Shown here: piece by piece, positions 32,261 to 39,478 of the stretch | Layout of the letters: the number at the start of each line of letters is the position of its first letter | Numbering within the stretch: position 1 is the stretch's first letter | Virus record (IMG/VR): IMGVR_UViG_3300047508_000040 | Location: 1 to 42,398 of that record | Source: a virus | Length of the DNA: 42,398 nucleotides | Reading direction: 5' to 3' (one strand) | Program-made: the position numbers and the translations under genes | The notes under the pieces: model-generated | Databases searched by the model: none | What the model was told of the DNA's origin: nothing | Seen by the model: only the letters and a program-made list of their open reading frames with translations

Positions 32261-33576
32261 CAGCGCGCCACCTTCGTGGGTGCCTTGGCCTGGCGCTTGC
32301 TGCGCACCTGGGGGACATCGCCTTCGGAGTTGAGTAGCACGGCGTTCAAGTCCTCCACCGGCTTGTCATGGCCCATACCACGGCTCACGCAATGGTCAAC
32401 CAGGGCCTGCGCGGCGGCGCGAAGGGTAAGGGACGCCTTGCGGTCTTCCTCGGCCTTGGCGGCGGCCTCCTGCTGAAGACGGCGCGACTCGGCCAGCTCG
32501 GCCTGTCGCTGCTGTTCCGCTTCGGCCACCTCGCGGTCAACAGCCAGCCGTGCGTCATAGGCACGCTCGACTTCCACCAGCGCGCTCTTGTAGACGCTGA
32601 CCGCTTCGGCGTGGAATTCCTGAAAGTCGAACGCGGATGCCTCTGGGTCCAGACGGGTCAGCTTGGCAAGGTGCGCCGTCAGATCCTCGGCGCTCATGTA
32701 TTTAAGGCCTTGCATCGCGTAAATGATGGCGCCGATCTGCTGGCGGATATTGTGAACGCGCATTTCCTCAGCACGCTGTGCCTCACGTTCTTTGCGCTCC
32801 GCATCTTCACGCTCGGCCTGCTCGCGGCGCGCATCAGCCTGGCGGCGTTCCTCGGCCTCGCGTTCCAGCGCGGCATTGCGCTCACGCATGGCCTGCAATT
32901 CGGCCTCTTGCTGGCGGGCACGCTCGGCGGCGTCTTCAGCCGACTGGGCCTGATCAACCATTTCCGTCACGCGAGCGCACACGGCCATGTGGGCATCAGC
33001 CGCCTCCTGCTGGAACTCTTCGAACACGGCAAAGTCGGGCGGCGTCTCTTCGGTCAAGCGCTTCAGCGCCAGACGCATGCCCGCCAGCGGACGCCCGGCA
33101 ATCTCGCCCGGCAGGTTGCGCCATGCAGCGATGCGCGCACGGTGGCCATCCACGCGGTTCTGTTCCTTCTGGATGTCGGCCAAGCGTGCGGCCTCGATCG
33201 CTGCCTCGTGCGCCTTGATCTGGTTATCGATCGGCTGCTCCAGCGCGGCAATGCGCTCCATGATCGAATCGCCATCGGCCTTAAGAGCACGCTGGCGCTG
33301 CAGCAACGGTGCCGTCAGCTCCTTGCGGCGCTTCTCGATGCTGGTGCGCGTGGTGCGAAGCGTGGCGCGGGCCTCTTTGGCCTCGTCCATGCCCTTCTTG
33401 GTCGCGACAGGGAACACGGCATCCTTGTACTGGTGCTCGTAGGTGATCAGCGCCAAGGCCGTGCGCGTGAACTCGGGCACGGTGGTGATTTCGTTGATGG
33501 TGTCGGCCACCTCCTGCGGGAGATTGGCGATTTCTTCTTCGGTCAAAGCTTCGGGCTGCTGGGCCTGGGTATTCAC
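32260..33576 (-). CDS. Long coiled-coil phage protein (DUF1351-like)
   Basis: This 438-residue protein starts at GTG 33576, overlapping the previous stop. Residues 1-110 contain VPEFTRTALALITYEHQYKD and a basic KRRKELTAP segment. Residues 120-300 form long charged coiled coils with Arg/Glu/Gln repeats, then a GLKYMSAEDLTAHLAKLTRL segment, and a last coil near residue 360. The outline recalls DUF1351 proteins, which often sit beside RecT/YqaJ pairs. A structural or bridging role in recombination is an inference only. Confidence 0.6.
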   Translation of the reverse strand: MNTQAQQPEALTEEEIANLPQEVADTINEITTVPEFTRTALALITYEHQYKDAVFPVATKKGMDEAKEARATLRTTRTSIEKRRKELTAPLLQRQRALKADGDSIMERIAALEQPIDNQIKAHEAAIEAARLADIQKEQNRVDGHRARIAAWRNLPGEIAGRPLAGMRLALKRLTEETPPDFAVFEEFQQEAADAHMAVCARVTEMVDQAQSAEDAAERARQQEAELQAMRERNAALEREAEERRQADARREQAEREDAERKEREAQRAEEMRVHNIRQQIGAIIYAMQGLKYMSAEDLTAHLAKLTRLDPEASAFDFQEFHAEAVSVYKSALVEVERAYDARLAVDREVAEAEQQRQAELAESRRLQQEAAAKAEEDRKASLTLRAAAQALVDHCVSRGMGHDKPVEDLNAVLLNSEGDVPQVRSKRQAKAPTKVAR

Positions 33577-33737
33577 GGGGTCAGTTCCTCTTGGTGATCA
33601 TCAGTGGGTTCGCGGTGGTGGTGGCCGGCGGCGTAGTAGCGATAAAGCCACTCGGCGCGGCGTTCGTCTTCGGTGGGGGGCTCACAGCCGGCCCAGCTCT
33701 TAGGCGTCGTGCGGGAGATGCTGTACTCGAAGTTCAT
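33573..33737 (-). CDS. Small hypothetical protein
   Basis: This 54-residue ORF starts at ATG 33737 (MNFEYSISRTTPKSWAGCEP) and ends in an acidic stretch. Its stop overlaps the next gene's GTG start. It is short but has overlapping stop-start joints like the rest of the unit. There is a basic middle with WLYRYYAAGHHHRE. No function is known. Confidence 0.55.
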   Translation of the reverse strand: MNFEYSISRTTPKSWAGCEPPTEDERRAEWLYRYYAAGHHHREPTDDHQEELTP

Positions 33738-33852
33738 GGGCTTCCCCTTGGGTCGCTTCGATCACGTTGACAGGGCGCAAGCGCAGGAGCTGCGACAGTT
33801 GCGCCAGGGCGGCAGGCTTCTCGTCTTGCGGGATGTCTACCAAGTCGCTCAT
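33700..33852 (-). CDS. Small hypothetical protein
   Basis: This 50-residue protein starts at ATG 33852 (MSDLVDIPQDEKPAALAQLS) by ATGA overlap with the membrane peptide gene upstream. It contains an LSQLLRLRPVNVIEATQGEA region. It overlaps the next gene in another frame by 38 bases, more than is usual here, which leaves some doubt about one of the two. Confidence 0.45.
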   Translation of the reverse strand: MSDLVDIPQDEKPAALAQLSQLLRLRPVNVIEATQGEAHELRVQHLPHDA

Positions 33853-33956
33853 GCACATGAGAAGGCATCCGCGATGATGTAGACGCATCCGACCACGAAG
33901 ACCGCGCAGGCGAACCAGCCGTGATGGCGCTCGATGAAAGCGGACAGGCGGCTCAT
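33849..33956 (-). CDS. Small single-span membrane protein
   Basis: This 35-residue protein has a basic start (MSRLSAFIERHHG) and one hydrophobic helix (WFACAVFVVGCVYIIADAF). It overlaps both neighbours by ATGA. Its size suggests a membrane-acting peptide; examples in other early phage operons interfere with the host or exclude other phages, but nothing specific points to that here. Confidence 0.5.
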   Translation of the reverse strand: MSRLSAFIERHHGWFACAVFVVGCVYIIADAFSCA

Positions 33957-34198
33957 GCGATGCGCTCCAACGTTTCTTTGATGAGAAGAAACGGTGCATT
34001 GGTCAGTGCGCCACCCATGGTGAACTCGCTCACAGCCTCGTATTGCTCGATCAGCAGGCGGTTGGCTGCGATCAATTCGGAAACGATGTCTACGGCTTGC
34101 CTCACTTCATCAGCACGGTCTTTTCCCTGCCAGTAGTGAACAGTTTTTGCCGCGCTTTTGAGCTGGTCAATAACCTCGACCTTGCGCTCCTTACTCAC
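33953..34198 (-). CDS. Hypothetical protein
   Basis: This 81-residue protein is charged and helical, with the run RADEVRQAVDIVSELIAANR in the middle and a hydrophobic end (NAPFLLIKETLERIA). It overlaps both neighbours by ATGA. No family is recognised. Confidence 0.6.
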   Translation of the reverse strand: MSKERKVEVIDQLKSAAKTVHYWQGKDRADEVRQAVDIVSELIAANRLLIEQYEAVSEFTMGGALTNAPFLLIKETLERIA

Positions 34199-34491
34199 TT
34201 GATCTTCCCCTCGGCCAGCCGGCGCGCGATGGCTTCGAACACATCCGGGTAAGCCTCCACCAGCAGCTCATAGGCGCGCTGCGTCAGGTGGTGGTCCAGC
34301 ACCGCCGTGCGCCAAGTGTCAGCGTCACCCGGGTTACGGCTGGACAGCTCCACCTCGATCAGCGGCACGCGGATGGTCAGCGACTGGTGCAGCGCTTCCA
34401 CGTCGCGATAGGACTGAATGGCGCGGGTGAGCGGCTTCCCTGCCATGCCGGCAAGGAGCGGGGCGAAGATTTCGGCGGCAATCTTGTCCAT
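34195..34491 (-). CDS. Hypothetical protein
   Basis: This 98-residue protein is helical, with AAEIFAPLLAGMAGKPLTRA at the start and a basic end (RRLAEGKIK). It includes a TIRVPLIEVELSSRNPGDAD centre. It is the second gene of the leftward unit. No function is known. Confidence 0.6.
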   Translation of the reverse strand: MDKIAAEIFAPLLAGMAGKPLTRAIQSYRDVEALHQSLTIRVPLIEVELSSRNPGDADTWRTAVLDHHLTQRAYELLVEAYPDVFEAIARRLAEGKIK

Positions 34492-34494
34492 GGC

Positions 34495-34650
34495 TTAGAC
34501 CTCAACCCAGTGGCGAAGGTAGCCATGTCGGCCCACGTAAACGCGAGCGCCGAACGTCGAAAGCATGACGTTTGCCCAAGCACAGGCATGGATGCCGTTG
34601 ATCTTTCCATGCCAGCGGCGGCGGAACTTTAGTTGCTTCGAGGGTTTCAT
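34495..34650 (-). CDS. First gene of the leftward unit, small basic protein
   Basis: This 51-residue basic protein starts at ATG 34650 (MKPSKQLKFRRRWHGKINGI). A longer frame begins at 34698, but that would lie inside the predicted promoter region, so I prefer 34650. The middle has ACAWANVMLSTFGARVYVGR. It is the first product made from the leftward promoter. High basicity allows nucleic acid binding, untested. Confidence 0.55.
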   Translation of the reverse strand: MKPSKQLKFRRRWHGKINGIHACAWANVMLSTFGARVYVGRHGYLRHWVEV

Positions 34651-34685
34651 GTTGTCGTCTCTTGGGGTGACGTTTGGTGCAACGG

Positions 34686-34714
34686 ACTCTGCCATCACGC
34701 CGAACGACTGTCAA
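34686..34714 (-). promoter_or_regulatory. Putative leftward early promoter
   Basis: A perfect TTGACA lies at 34714-34709 on the minus strand. The best -10 at 17-base spacing is CAGAGT (34691-34686), a poor match, so transcription may need help. One GCCGAAC operator half-site (34699-34705) lies between the boxes. Confidence 0.5.
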
Positions 34715-34719
34715 CACTT

Positions 34720-34755
34720 TTGCCGAACATTTCTCCGAACCTATTGCCGAACCTA
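34720..34755 (+). repeat. Operator-like 12-base tandem repeats (three units)
   Basis: TTGCCGAACATT, TCTCCGAACCTA and TTGCCGAACCTA lie end to end, so the CCGAAC cores recur every 12 bases on one DNA face. Further GCCGAAC copies lie at 34699-34705 (same strand) and 34771-34777 (inverted). The outermost copies overlap both divergent promoters. They look like sites for a phage DNA-binding protein, perhaps the helix-turn-helix product at 34804. Confidence 0.7.
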
Positions 34756-34772
34756 TTTCGACGGTGTATTGT
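34744..34772 (+). promoter_or_regulatory. Putative rightward early promoter
   Basis: TTGCCG (34744-34749) and TATTGT (34767-34772) are exactly 17 bases apart. The -35 overlaps the third tandem repeat and the -10 overlaps the inverted GCCGAAC copy, so a protein bound here would block it. The transcript would start about 24 bases before ATG 34804. Confidence 0.6.
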
Positions 34773-34803
34773 TCGGCCACATTCAACCGGAGACACCGCC
34801 GTT

Positions 34804-34989
34804 ATGTGGCAAGAAAAGTTGAGTCAGCTCCGCGAGGCTGGAATGAGCTGGGCGGCCATTGGCCGGGCCTGCAAGGTGGGTCGGAGCACTATCCACGACC
34901 TTTATACGGGACGTACCAAGAACCCGACTAAGGAAGTGGGTAGCCGACTGAAGCGGCTGCACACCGTCAAAACGAACAAGGCTGATTGA
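34804..34989 (+). CDS. Small helix-turn-helix regulator (Cro-like)
   Basis: This 61-residue protein has a helix-turn-helix in residues 8-30: LREAGMSWAAIGRACKVGRS followed by TIHDLYTGRTKNPTKEVG. It is a plausible Cro-like or MarR-sized regulator of the divergent promoters beside it. ATG 34804 has GGAG 11 bases upstream. The longer in-frame start at 34633 would run through the promoters and is rejected. It is the first gene of the rightward unit, coupled to the next by TTGA. No CI-type partner is present. Confidence 0.65.
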   Translation: MWQEKLSQLREAGMSWAAIGRACKVGRSTIHDLYTGRTKNPTKEVGSRLKRLHTVKTNKAD

Positions 34990-35468
34990 TCGTGGATGAG
35001 AGGCCAAAGCCACCATTCGAATGCAAGGGAGGGTGTGGGCGTCTAGGTCCTTCCAAGATGTCTTGGTGGAAGCGTGAATGGCAATGCCGCTGGTGCTCCA
35101 GAAAGGAAAATGTACGGCGCATGCGTGAGTGGGACCAGAAATTTAGAGATAGCAAGCTTCGTGCAAAGGTGGCTCGTGAATTCCGAAGGGCGCTTGTAGG
35201 GCCCATCAATGGGGGAATTCGTGAGGAACGAAAGATGATCTGGCAGAAAGCGGCGATAAGCATGGTCAATCGCGCGATCTGCCTTGGATATCTTCACAGC
35301 CTGAAAGATCAACCAACGCCATGTGTTGACTGCGGTAAGCAGGCCGACCATTGGGAGCACAGGGACTACGCGAGGCCGCTTGAAGTCGAGCCTTGCTGCA
35401 TGTCCTGCAATTTCAAGCGTGGGCCAGCGCTTTTCCCTGACCACATGCCAAAGACGAGGAATCTATGA
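34986..35468 (+). CDS. Cys/His cluster protein, HNH-like
   Basis: This 160-residue protein has two metal-site parts: CKGGCG with CRWC near the start (residues 13-36), and CVDCGKQADHWEHRDYARPL followed by VEPCCMSCNFKRGPALF near the end. The latter is a pattern found in a common phage HNH-like protein. Zinc binding is likely; nuclease activity is not certain. The start may be TTG 34986 (TTGA overlap) or GTG 34992. G+C is lower than its neighbours. Confidence 0.6.
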   Translation: MIVDERPKPPFECKGGCGRLGPSKMSWWKREWQCRWCSRKENVRRMREWDQKFRDSKLRAKVAREFRRALVGPINGGIREERKMIWQKAAISMVNRAICLGYLHSLKDQPTPCVDCGKQADHWEHRDYARPLEVEPCCMSCNFKRGPALFPDHMPKTRNL

Positions 35469-35626
35469 CCAGGCACGTCATCGACTTGCGGGAACCGCCC
35501 AAGGATCTCCCGCCCATCGACTTCAAGCTGTCCGATTCGGACCGGCTTGCGGTCGAATTCGCGAACGTGGACATCGCGCTCCACGTCATGCTTCAAAACG
35601 AGAAAGACGCCAAAAAGCAGGGGTAA
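35465..35626 (+). CDS. Small hypothetical protein
   Basis: This 53-residue ORF starts at ATG 35465 by ATGA overlap (MTRHVIDLREPPKDLPPIDF) and ends with a Lys-rich QNEKDAKKQG. It lies in one open stretch between two real genes. Function is unknown. Confidence 0.55.
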   Translation: MTRHVIDLREPPKDLPPIDFKLSDSDRLAVEFANVDIALHVMLQNEKDAKKQG

Positions 35627-35630
35627 GGAC

Positions 35631-36392
35631 ATGCAGCGCATTGAACGGGTGGGGAATGCCACCCTGATCCTTGGCGATTGCCTGACGGAGCTGCAAAAGC
35701 TGCCTGACGGCGCGGCTAACTGGTGTGTTACCAGTCCGCCCTACAACCTCAACAAGCGCTACCACACGTCTCCGGGTGCCAAGACCAAGGCAAACGCAGA
35801 CATGGCGGCGAAGTTCGACCGCTGGTATGCGGACGATTTGCCGGAAATCGAGTATCAGGCGCAACAGGTTCAGTTGCTTTCGCAGCTTCGCCGCGTGTGC
35901 ACGGACTCGATTTTCTACAATCACCGCATTCGTTACGCGTGGCACAGCCGTAACAAGGACGCCCCCCCGTCGCGCGTGTGGCATCCGATCCAGTGGCTGG
36001 CGCAGTTTCCCATCTGGTGCGAAATCGTGTGGGATCGCGCAGGCGGATCGACGCCTACCGGCCGCTATCAGCAGGGACATGAGCTGATCTATCAGATCGG
36101 ACGGCCGCGCCGGCCGCAAAAGTCGCTTGGGTTGATGGACGTATGGCGCTTCACGCCTGAACGCGTGGAAGGCTTTGTATGCGCCTTTCCCCGGCAACTG
36201 GTGCGTAACTGCCTACGTCCGCACGCCCTTTCCGGTGAAATGGTGGTCGATCCGTACATGGGAAGCGGCACCACCGGAGTTGTCGCCGCTGAGCTTGGCC
36301 TTTCCTTCCTTGTCATTGAGCGCGATCAGTCATCGTTTGAGCTGGCGCTGGCCAGGATCCAGGAGGCCCACGCTTCCCGCGAGGTGGCCTGA
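35631..36392 (+). CDS. DNA methyltransferase (N4/N6 type, beta order)
   Basis: This 253-residue enzyme transfers methyl groups to adenine or cytosine amino groups in DNA. The catalytic motif TSPPY is at residues 34-38 and the S-adenosylmethionine motif DPYMGSGTTG at 207-216, the beta-class order. No restriction partner is seen nearby, so it is an orphan, probably protecting phage DNA or marking replication. ATG 35631 is preceded by GGGGTAAGGA. It leads to the replication genes. Confidence 0.85.
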   Translation: MQRIERVGNATLILGDCLTELQKLPDGAANWCVTSPPYNLNKRYHTSPGAKTKANADMAAKFDRWYADDLPEIEYQAQQVQLLSQLRRVCTDSIFYNHRIRYAWHSRNKDAPPSRVWHPIQWLAQFPIWCEIVWDRAGGSTPTGRYQQGHELIYQIGRPRRPQKSLGLMDVWRFTPERVEGFVCAFPRQLVRNCLRPHALSGEMVVDPYMGSGTTGVVAAELGLSFLVIERDQSSFELALARIQEAHASREVA

Positions 36393-36393
36393 T

Positions 36394-37308
36394 ATGGCCG
36401 GTGACTGGATAAAGATGCGCGTGGACCTTCAAACGCATCCGAAAGTTGTCCGCATTTTGTCCGCAACTATGGCGGACAAATTCCGCGTGATAGGCGGATT
36501 GCATGCGGTTTGGGCGATTTTCGATACGCACAGCGTCAACGGTGTCCTGAATGGATATTCACCTTCGATCCTCGATCACTTGATCGGATGGGAGGGATTC
36601 TCGGATGCCATGGTCGCCGTGAAATGGCTTCACTTTGATGGTGAAAACCTTGCTGTGCCTGAGTTTGAGGAACATAACGGGACCAGCGGCAAGCGACGGG
36701 CCGAGGACCAGAAGCGCAAAAAGAGGTCGCGTGAACGTCCTGAATCTGTCCGCAATGTGTCCGCAGATGCGTCCGCAAATGAACCGGACAAAAAGCGGAC
36801 TAGAGAAGAGATAGAGGATATAGATCAAAAGCAAGAGCTACCCCCTTTACCCCCTAAACGGGGGAAGTCGGACAAAGGGACTCGCCTACCTCTGGACTGG
36901 TCGCCATCCGCTGAGCTGATCAATCAGGTGGTGGCCGAGTCGGGCAGCTTATGGATGCGGGAGCTGCCCAAGTTCCGCGACTACTGGACCGCCAAGCCCG
37001 GTGCCGGTGGAACCAAGCTCGATTGGCCAGCCACCTTCCGCAACTGGGTTCGCCGTGCCGATGAGCAGAACGGCACCCACCAGCGCGCCAAGTTCGTCCC
37101 CAAGCAATCCCGCCAAGCCGCCATCTTCGAGACCCTAGCCAATGACCACCGACATGCCGAAACCGCCGACCGAATGGCTAGAGCGGAGCATCCGCAAAGG
37201 CTTCTTGCAGCTCGTCCCCTTGAACCTGGCCTACAGCCCCGGACCGGAGATGATCCAGACGACGTTGATGGCGTGGACGAAGGTTTTTACACAACGCGGC
37301 ATCGATGA
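36394..37308 (+). CDS. Replication initiator-like protein (O-like) with internal repeats
   Basis: This 304-residue protein resembles phage replication initiators or replisome organisers: a winged-helix-like N-terminal domain (MAGDWIKMRVDLQTHPKVVR; LDHLIGWEGFSDAMVAVKWL), a charged, disordered Lys/Arg/Glu centre, and a domain with LPKFRDYWTAKPGAGGTKLD typical of primosome-loading proteins. The gene itself contains GTCCGC repeats (36446-36479 and 36748-36800) that could be the origin. Codons beyond 37142 read in the frame that is weaker in G/C third bases, so the last 55 residues may be an added tail overlapping the next gene. Confidence 0.65.
   Translation: MAGDWIKMRVDLQTHPKVVRILSATMADKFRVIGGLHAVWAIFDTHSVNGVLNGYSPSILDHLIGWEGFSDAMVAVKWLHFDGENLAVPEFEEHNGTSGKRRAEDQKRKKRSRERPESVRNVSADASANEPDKKRTREEIEDIDQKQELPPLPPKRGKSDKGTRLPLDWSPSAELINQVVAESGSLWMRELPKFRDYWTAKPGAGGTKLDWPATFRNWVRRADEQNGTHQRAKFVPKQSRQAAIFETLANDHRHAETADRMARAEHPQRLLAARPLEPGLQPRTGDDPDDVDGVDEGFYTTRHR
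36446..36479. repeat. Candidate origin repeats, first cluster
   Basis: TTGTCCGCA occurs at 36446-36454 and 36457-36465, and its inverse GCGGACAA at 36472-36479. They sit inside the initiator-like gene, as the lambda origin sits inside O. They resemble initiator-binding iterons; their coding as Ser-Ala or Asp-Lys codons is the alternative explanation. Confidence 0.5.
36748..36800. repeat. Candidate origin repeats, second cluster
   Basis: GTCCGCA occurs at 36748-36754, 36759-36765 and 36771-36777, spaced 11 and 12 bases, followed by inverted CCGGACA (36784-36790) and GCGGAC (36795-36800). The helical spacing and the change of strand support protein-binding sites rather than codon chance. An AT-rich run follows at about 36806-36835. 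Confidence 0.5.
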
Positions 37309-37549
37309 CGCCGAGCACGATCCCCAGCGCATCGCCGTGGCCTTTGAGCGCGTGGCCGGCGAGGTGACCGCGTGGCCAGCGCCCAAACATGTGCTTGACC
37401 TGATGCCTGACAAGCCGCGGCCCTACTTCCATAAGCTGCCAGCGCCGGAGCTCACACCGGAGCAGGAAATGGTTGAGGCCAATCGCCGTTCCGACATCGT
37501 GGCGCGCGAGCGTGAGCGACTGGCGCAACTGACCAAGGGCCAGCCATGA
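37142..37549 (+). CDS. Replication partner protein (helicase-loader-like)
   Basis: This 135-residue protein begins TDMPKPPTEWLERSIRKGFL and has a TTLMAWTKVFTQRGIDDAEH helix and a VTAWPAPKHVLDLMP segment that I know from phage replication-module proteins placed after an initiator. The reading frame from 37142 shows the stronger G/C third-base signal, so it is the real frame in the overlap with the gene before it. A helicase-loading role is inferred from the position. It ends with ATGA shared with the next gene. Confidence 0.6.
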   Translation: MTTDMPKPPTEWLERSIRKGFLQLVPLNLAYSPGPEMIQTTLMAWTKVFTQRGIDDAEHDPQRIAVAFERVAGEVTAWPAPKHVLDLMPDKPRPYFHKLPAPELTPEQEMVEANRRSDIVARERERLAQLTKGQP

Positions 37550-37911
37550 GCATCCGCGACGAACTCCCCGGTGCACGCTCACGCCGCGACGCACCGCAGC
37601 CCACGCAGTTCCGCAAGTCCCGCGTGTGCGAGTACCGCAACGGCCCGTGCAACAAGCGCGGCAAAGCCGACATCGCCATCCAGGACCAGAACGGCCTGCC
37701 CGTCGGGTACGTGTGCCAGCGGTGCTACGACCAGCACCTACGTGATCGAGGGCTCAACAGCGAGGCCACGTGGAAGGAAACCGGCGCACAACTCACCACC
37801 GTGCAGCCCACACTGGGCGAACAGAACGGCCTGCACCGCTTCGCCGACATCGTGAGCGACCTGGATCGCTACGCCGATAACTTCGACCACCAAGGGGACG
37901 ACGATGTTTGA
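37546..37911 (+). CDS. Zinc-finger-like small protein
   Basis: This 121-residue protein has spaced cysteines typical of a zinc ribbon: VCEYRNGPCNKRG and YVCQRCYDQHLRDRG. The remainder is polar. It starts at ATG 37546 (ATGA overlap). Such small metal-site proteins are common in phage early regions, with roles unknown to me. Confidence 0.6.
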   Translation: MSIRDELPGARSRRDAPQPTQFRKSRVCEYRNGPCNKRGKADIAIQDQNGLPVGYVCQRCYDQHLRDRGLNSEATWKETGAQLTTVQPTLGEQNGLHRFADIVSDLDRYADNFDHQGDDDV

Positions 37912-38167
37912 CGATTCCCAATACCGAAAGGCGCGCATCGAGCGCTTGCTGCAGGAGCTCGAATACGAAATCACGCGCGGCATGATGAATCGCGAGATTG
38001 AGGAAACCATGGGCTATCGCTTCGTGGTCCCGGTGTCGAACGTGCTCAAGAACGGCGTGGTCGCCTGTCAGTTCAGCACGCGGCCCGTTCTTGGCGCATC
38101 GATCGGGCCTGACTTCAAGCGCGGCCTGCAGATCGTGAGGGCGGCCGATGCCTCTCGCGCTGATTGA
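37904..38167 (+). CDS. Hypothetical protein
   Basis: This 87-residue protein has a charged helix (RKARIERLLQELEYEITRGM), then a beta part (YRFVVPVSNVLKNGVVACQF). It overlaps its neighbours by 8 and 20 bases. No family is recognised. Confidence 0.6.
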   Translation: MFDDSQYRKARIERLLQELEYEITRGMMNREIEETMGYRFVVPVSNVLKNGVVACQFSTRPVLGASIGPDFKRGLQIVRAADASRAD

Positions 38168-38393
38168 CCGCATCGGCCTGGCGCTGCTGCTGGAACCGAT
38201 GACCCTCGTGGATCTGGCCATTGCCCTGCATGCCGCACCCCGCAGCATCGCCATCGAACTTCGGTGGCTCACCGACTCCAAAAAGGTCTGCACCCGGTCT
38301 GACCGCGTTGCCGAACTCAAACCGATCTACTTCCTCACGCGCCAAGGCCGCCAGTGGGCGGAAAGCGCCATCAACCAGGAGAGAACAGCGTGA
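38148..38393 (+). CDS. Putative winged-helix protein
   Basis: This 81-residue protein looks like a small winged helix: LTLV-like repeats (LEPMTLVDLAIALHAAPRSI), then a VAELKPIYFLTRQGRQWAES wing. Such proteins may bind DNA and control transcription. It overlaps the previous gene by 20 bases, so ATG 38148 is not certain. Confidence 0.5.
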   Translation: MPLALIDRIGLALLLEPMTLVDLAIALHAAPRSIAIELRWLTDSKKVCTRSDRVAELKPIYFLTRQGRQWAESAINQERTA

Positions 38394-38884
38394 ACCACGA
38401 TCACCGTTGTACGCACGGAGTACCGATGTATGCCCGGTGTAGCTCGTGCGAGCAGGAGGCTGCTGACAAGGCACAAAACTCAGTGGCGAATCAGGCCAAG
38501 CCGATGAGCGTTGGCACGATCACGGAGAAGCAAAGGGAACAGGCCGCCTACAAGCAGGTGATGGACTGGTGTGGCGAGGGTGCGGCTTCTTCCGGCATCG
38601 TGACCAATACGCCGCCGCCCATCCAGGTGCCTGTGGCCGATATTCTGCAGCAGCGCCTGTGCGATGAGCTGGCCAACCTGTCACGCAACGTCGCCGGACT
38701 CACGGGCGTGGCTAAGACGCTCATGGATCAAAAGCAGGCAAGCCTGGTTGTCCCTGTCATCGGCCCCGTATCCGAAGAGGAGGTAACGGCCGCGATAGCT
38801 GCCACCAGTTACTGGGAGGGCAATAGCGAAAAGACGCGCAACATGCTTGAGCATTTCGCCCGCTCTCGTGGGTTGTTGGAGTGA
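38390..38884 (+). CDS. Hypothetical protein with N-terminal Cys/His cluster
   Basis: This 164-residue protein begins at GTG 38390 with HRCTHGVPMYARCSSCEQEA, a likely zinc site. The rest is polar with helices; its end SEKTRNMLEHFARSRGLLE is charged. GTGA shared with the previous stop fixes the start. No function is known. An 87-base gap with no gene follows. Confidence 0.6.
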   Translation: MNHDHRCTHGVPMYARCSSCEQEAADKAQNSVANQAKPMSVGTITEKQREQAAYKQVMDWCGEGAASSGIVTNTPPPIQVPVADILQQRLCDELANLSRNVAGLTGVAKTLMDQKQASLVVPVIGPVSEEEVTAAIAATSYWEGNSEKTRNMLEHFARSRGLLE

Positions 38885-38971
38885 ACCTGAACGGAAGTAA
38901 GGGCTGAGCATCCCAATGCGCCCGTGCTCCCATCGCGCGTGCGTTCCCCTGAGCTTTGGAGATTTGTTACC

Positions 38972-39478
38972 ATGGATTTGAAAAGCAGCTTCGTAGGATC
39001 TACTACAGAGCACGCTGATGGCATGAATTCGCGCCAATTCATCGCCCTTCCGTATCCCGTTTCGGCCAACCGCTACTGGCGATCCTTCGTCCCGAAAGGC
39101 GGTTCGCGCGCCATCACGACGCTCAGCGAAGAGGCCAGGCAGTTCAAGCGGGACGTTCAGCGCATCGCCGTCCATATGGGCGTGAAGCCAGTCACCGGAC
39201 GCATTCACCTGCACATCCAGCTTTGGCCGAACCGTCCGAAGGATTGGGCCAAGCGTTCGGCCAATAATCCCGACACGTGGGACGACGATGTGCAGTGCAT
39301 CGACCTGGGCAACTGCGAGAAGGTGCTGAGCGACGCTCTCAACGGCATCGCCTGGGCCGATGACAAGCAAATCTTTCGGCTGACCAAGGAGCGCATGGAG
39401 CCTGACGAATACGGCGGCCGCTGCCACGTGTATTTCGAGCCCATTGTGCGCCAGCTCAAGCAGGCGGAGCTTCTGTGA
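38972..39478 (+). CDS. rusA: RusA-like Holliday junction resolvase
   Basis: This 168-residue protein matches RusA resolvases that cut four-way junctions made during phage replication and recombination. The entry FIALPYPVSANRYWR and the metal-site segment (DDDVQCIDLGNCEKVLSDAL then GIAWADDKQI) are the recognised parts. The start is ATG 38972 with GGAG ten bases upstream; ATG 39023 is the shorter alternative (151 residues). Its stop overlaps the next ATG as TGATG. Confidence 0.8.
   Translation: MDLKSSFVGSTTEHADGMNSRQFIALPYPVSANRYWRSFVPKGGSRAITTLSEEARQFKRDVQRIAVHMGVKPVTGRIHLHIQLWPNRPKDWAKRSANNPDTWDDDVQCIDLGNCEKVLSDALNGIAWADDKQIFRLTKERMEPDEYGGRCHVYFEPIVRQLKQAELL

Noticed and set aside
32368-33597. 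409-codon plus-strand ORF opposite the coiled-coil gene
   Set aside because: Leu/Arg/Gly-rich shadow; the minus-strand gene has the coupled start and stop joints and coiled-coil sequence.
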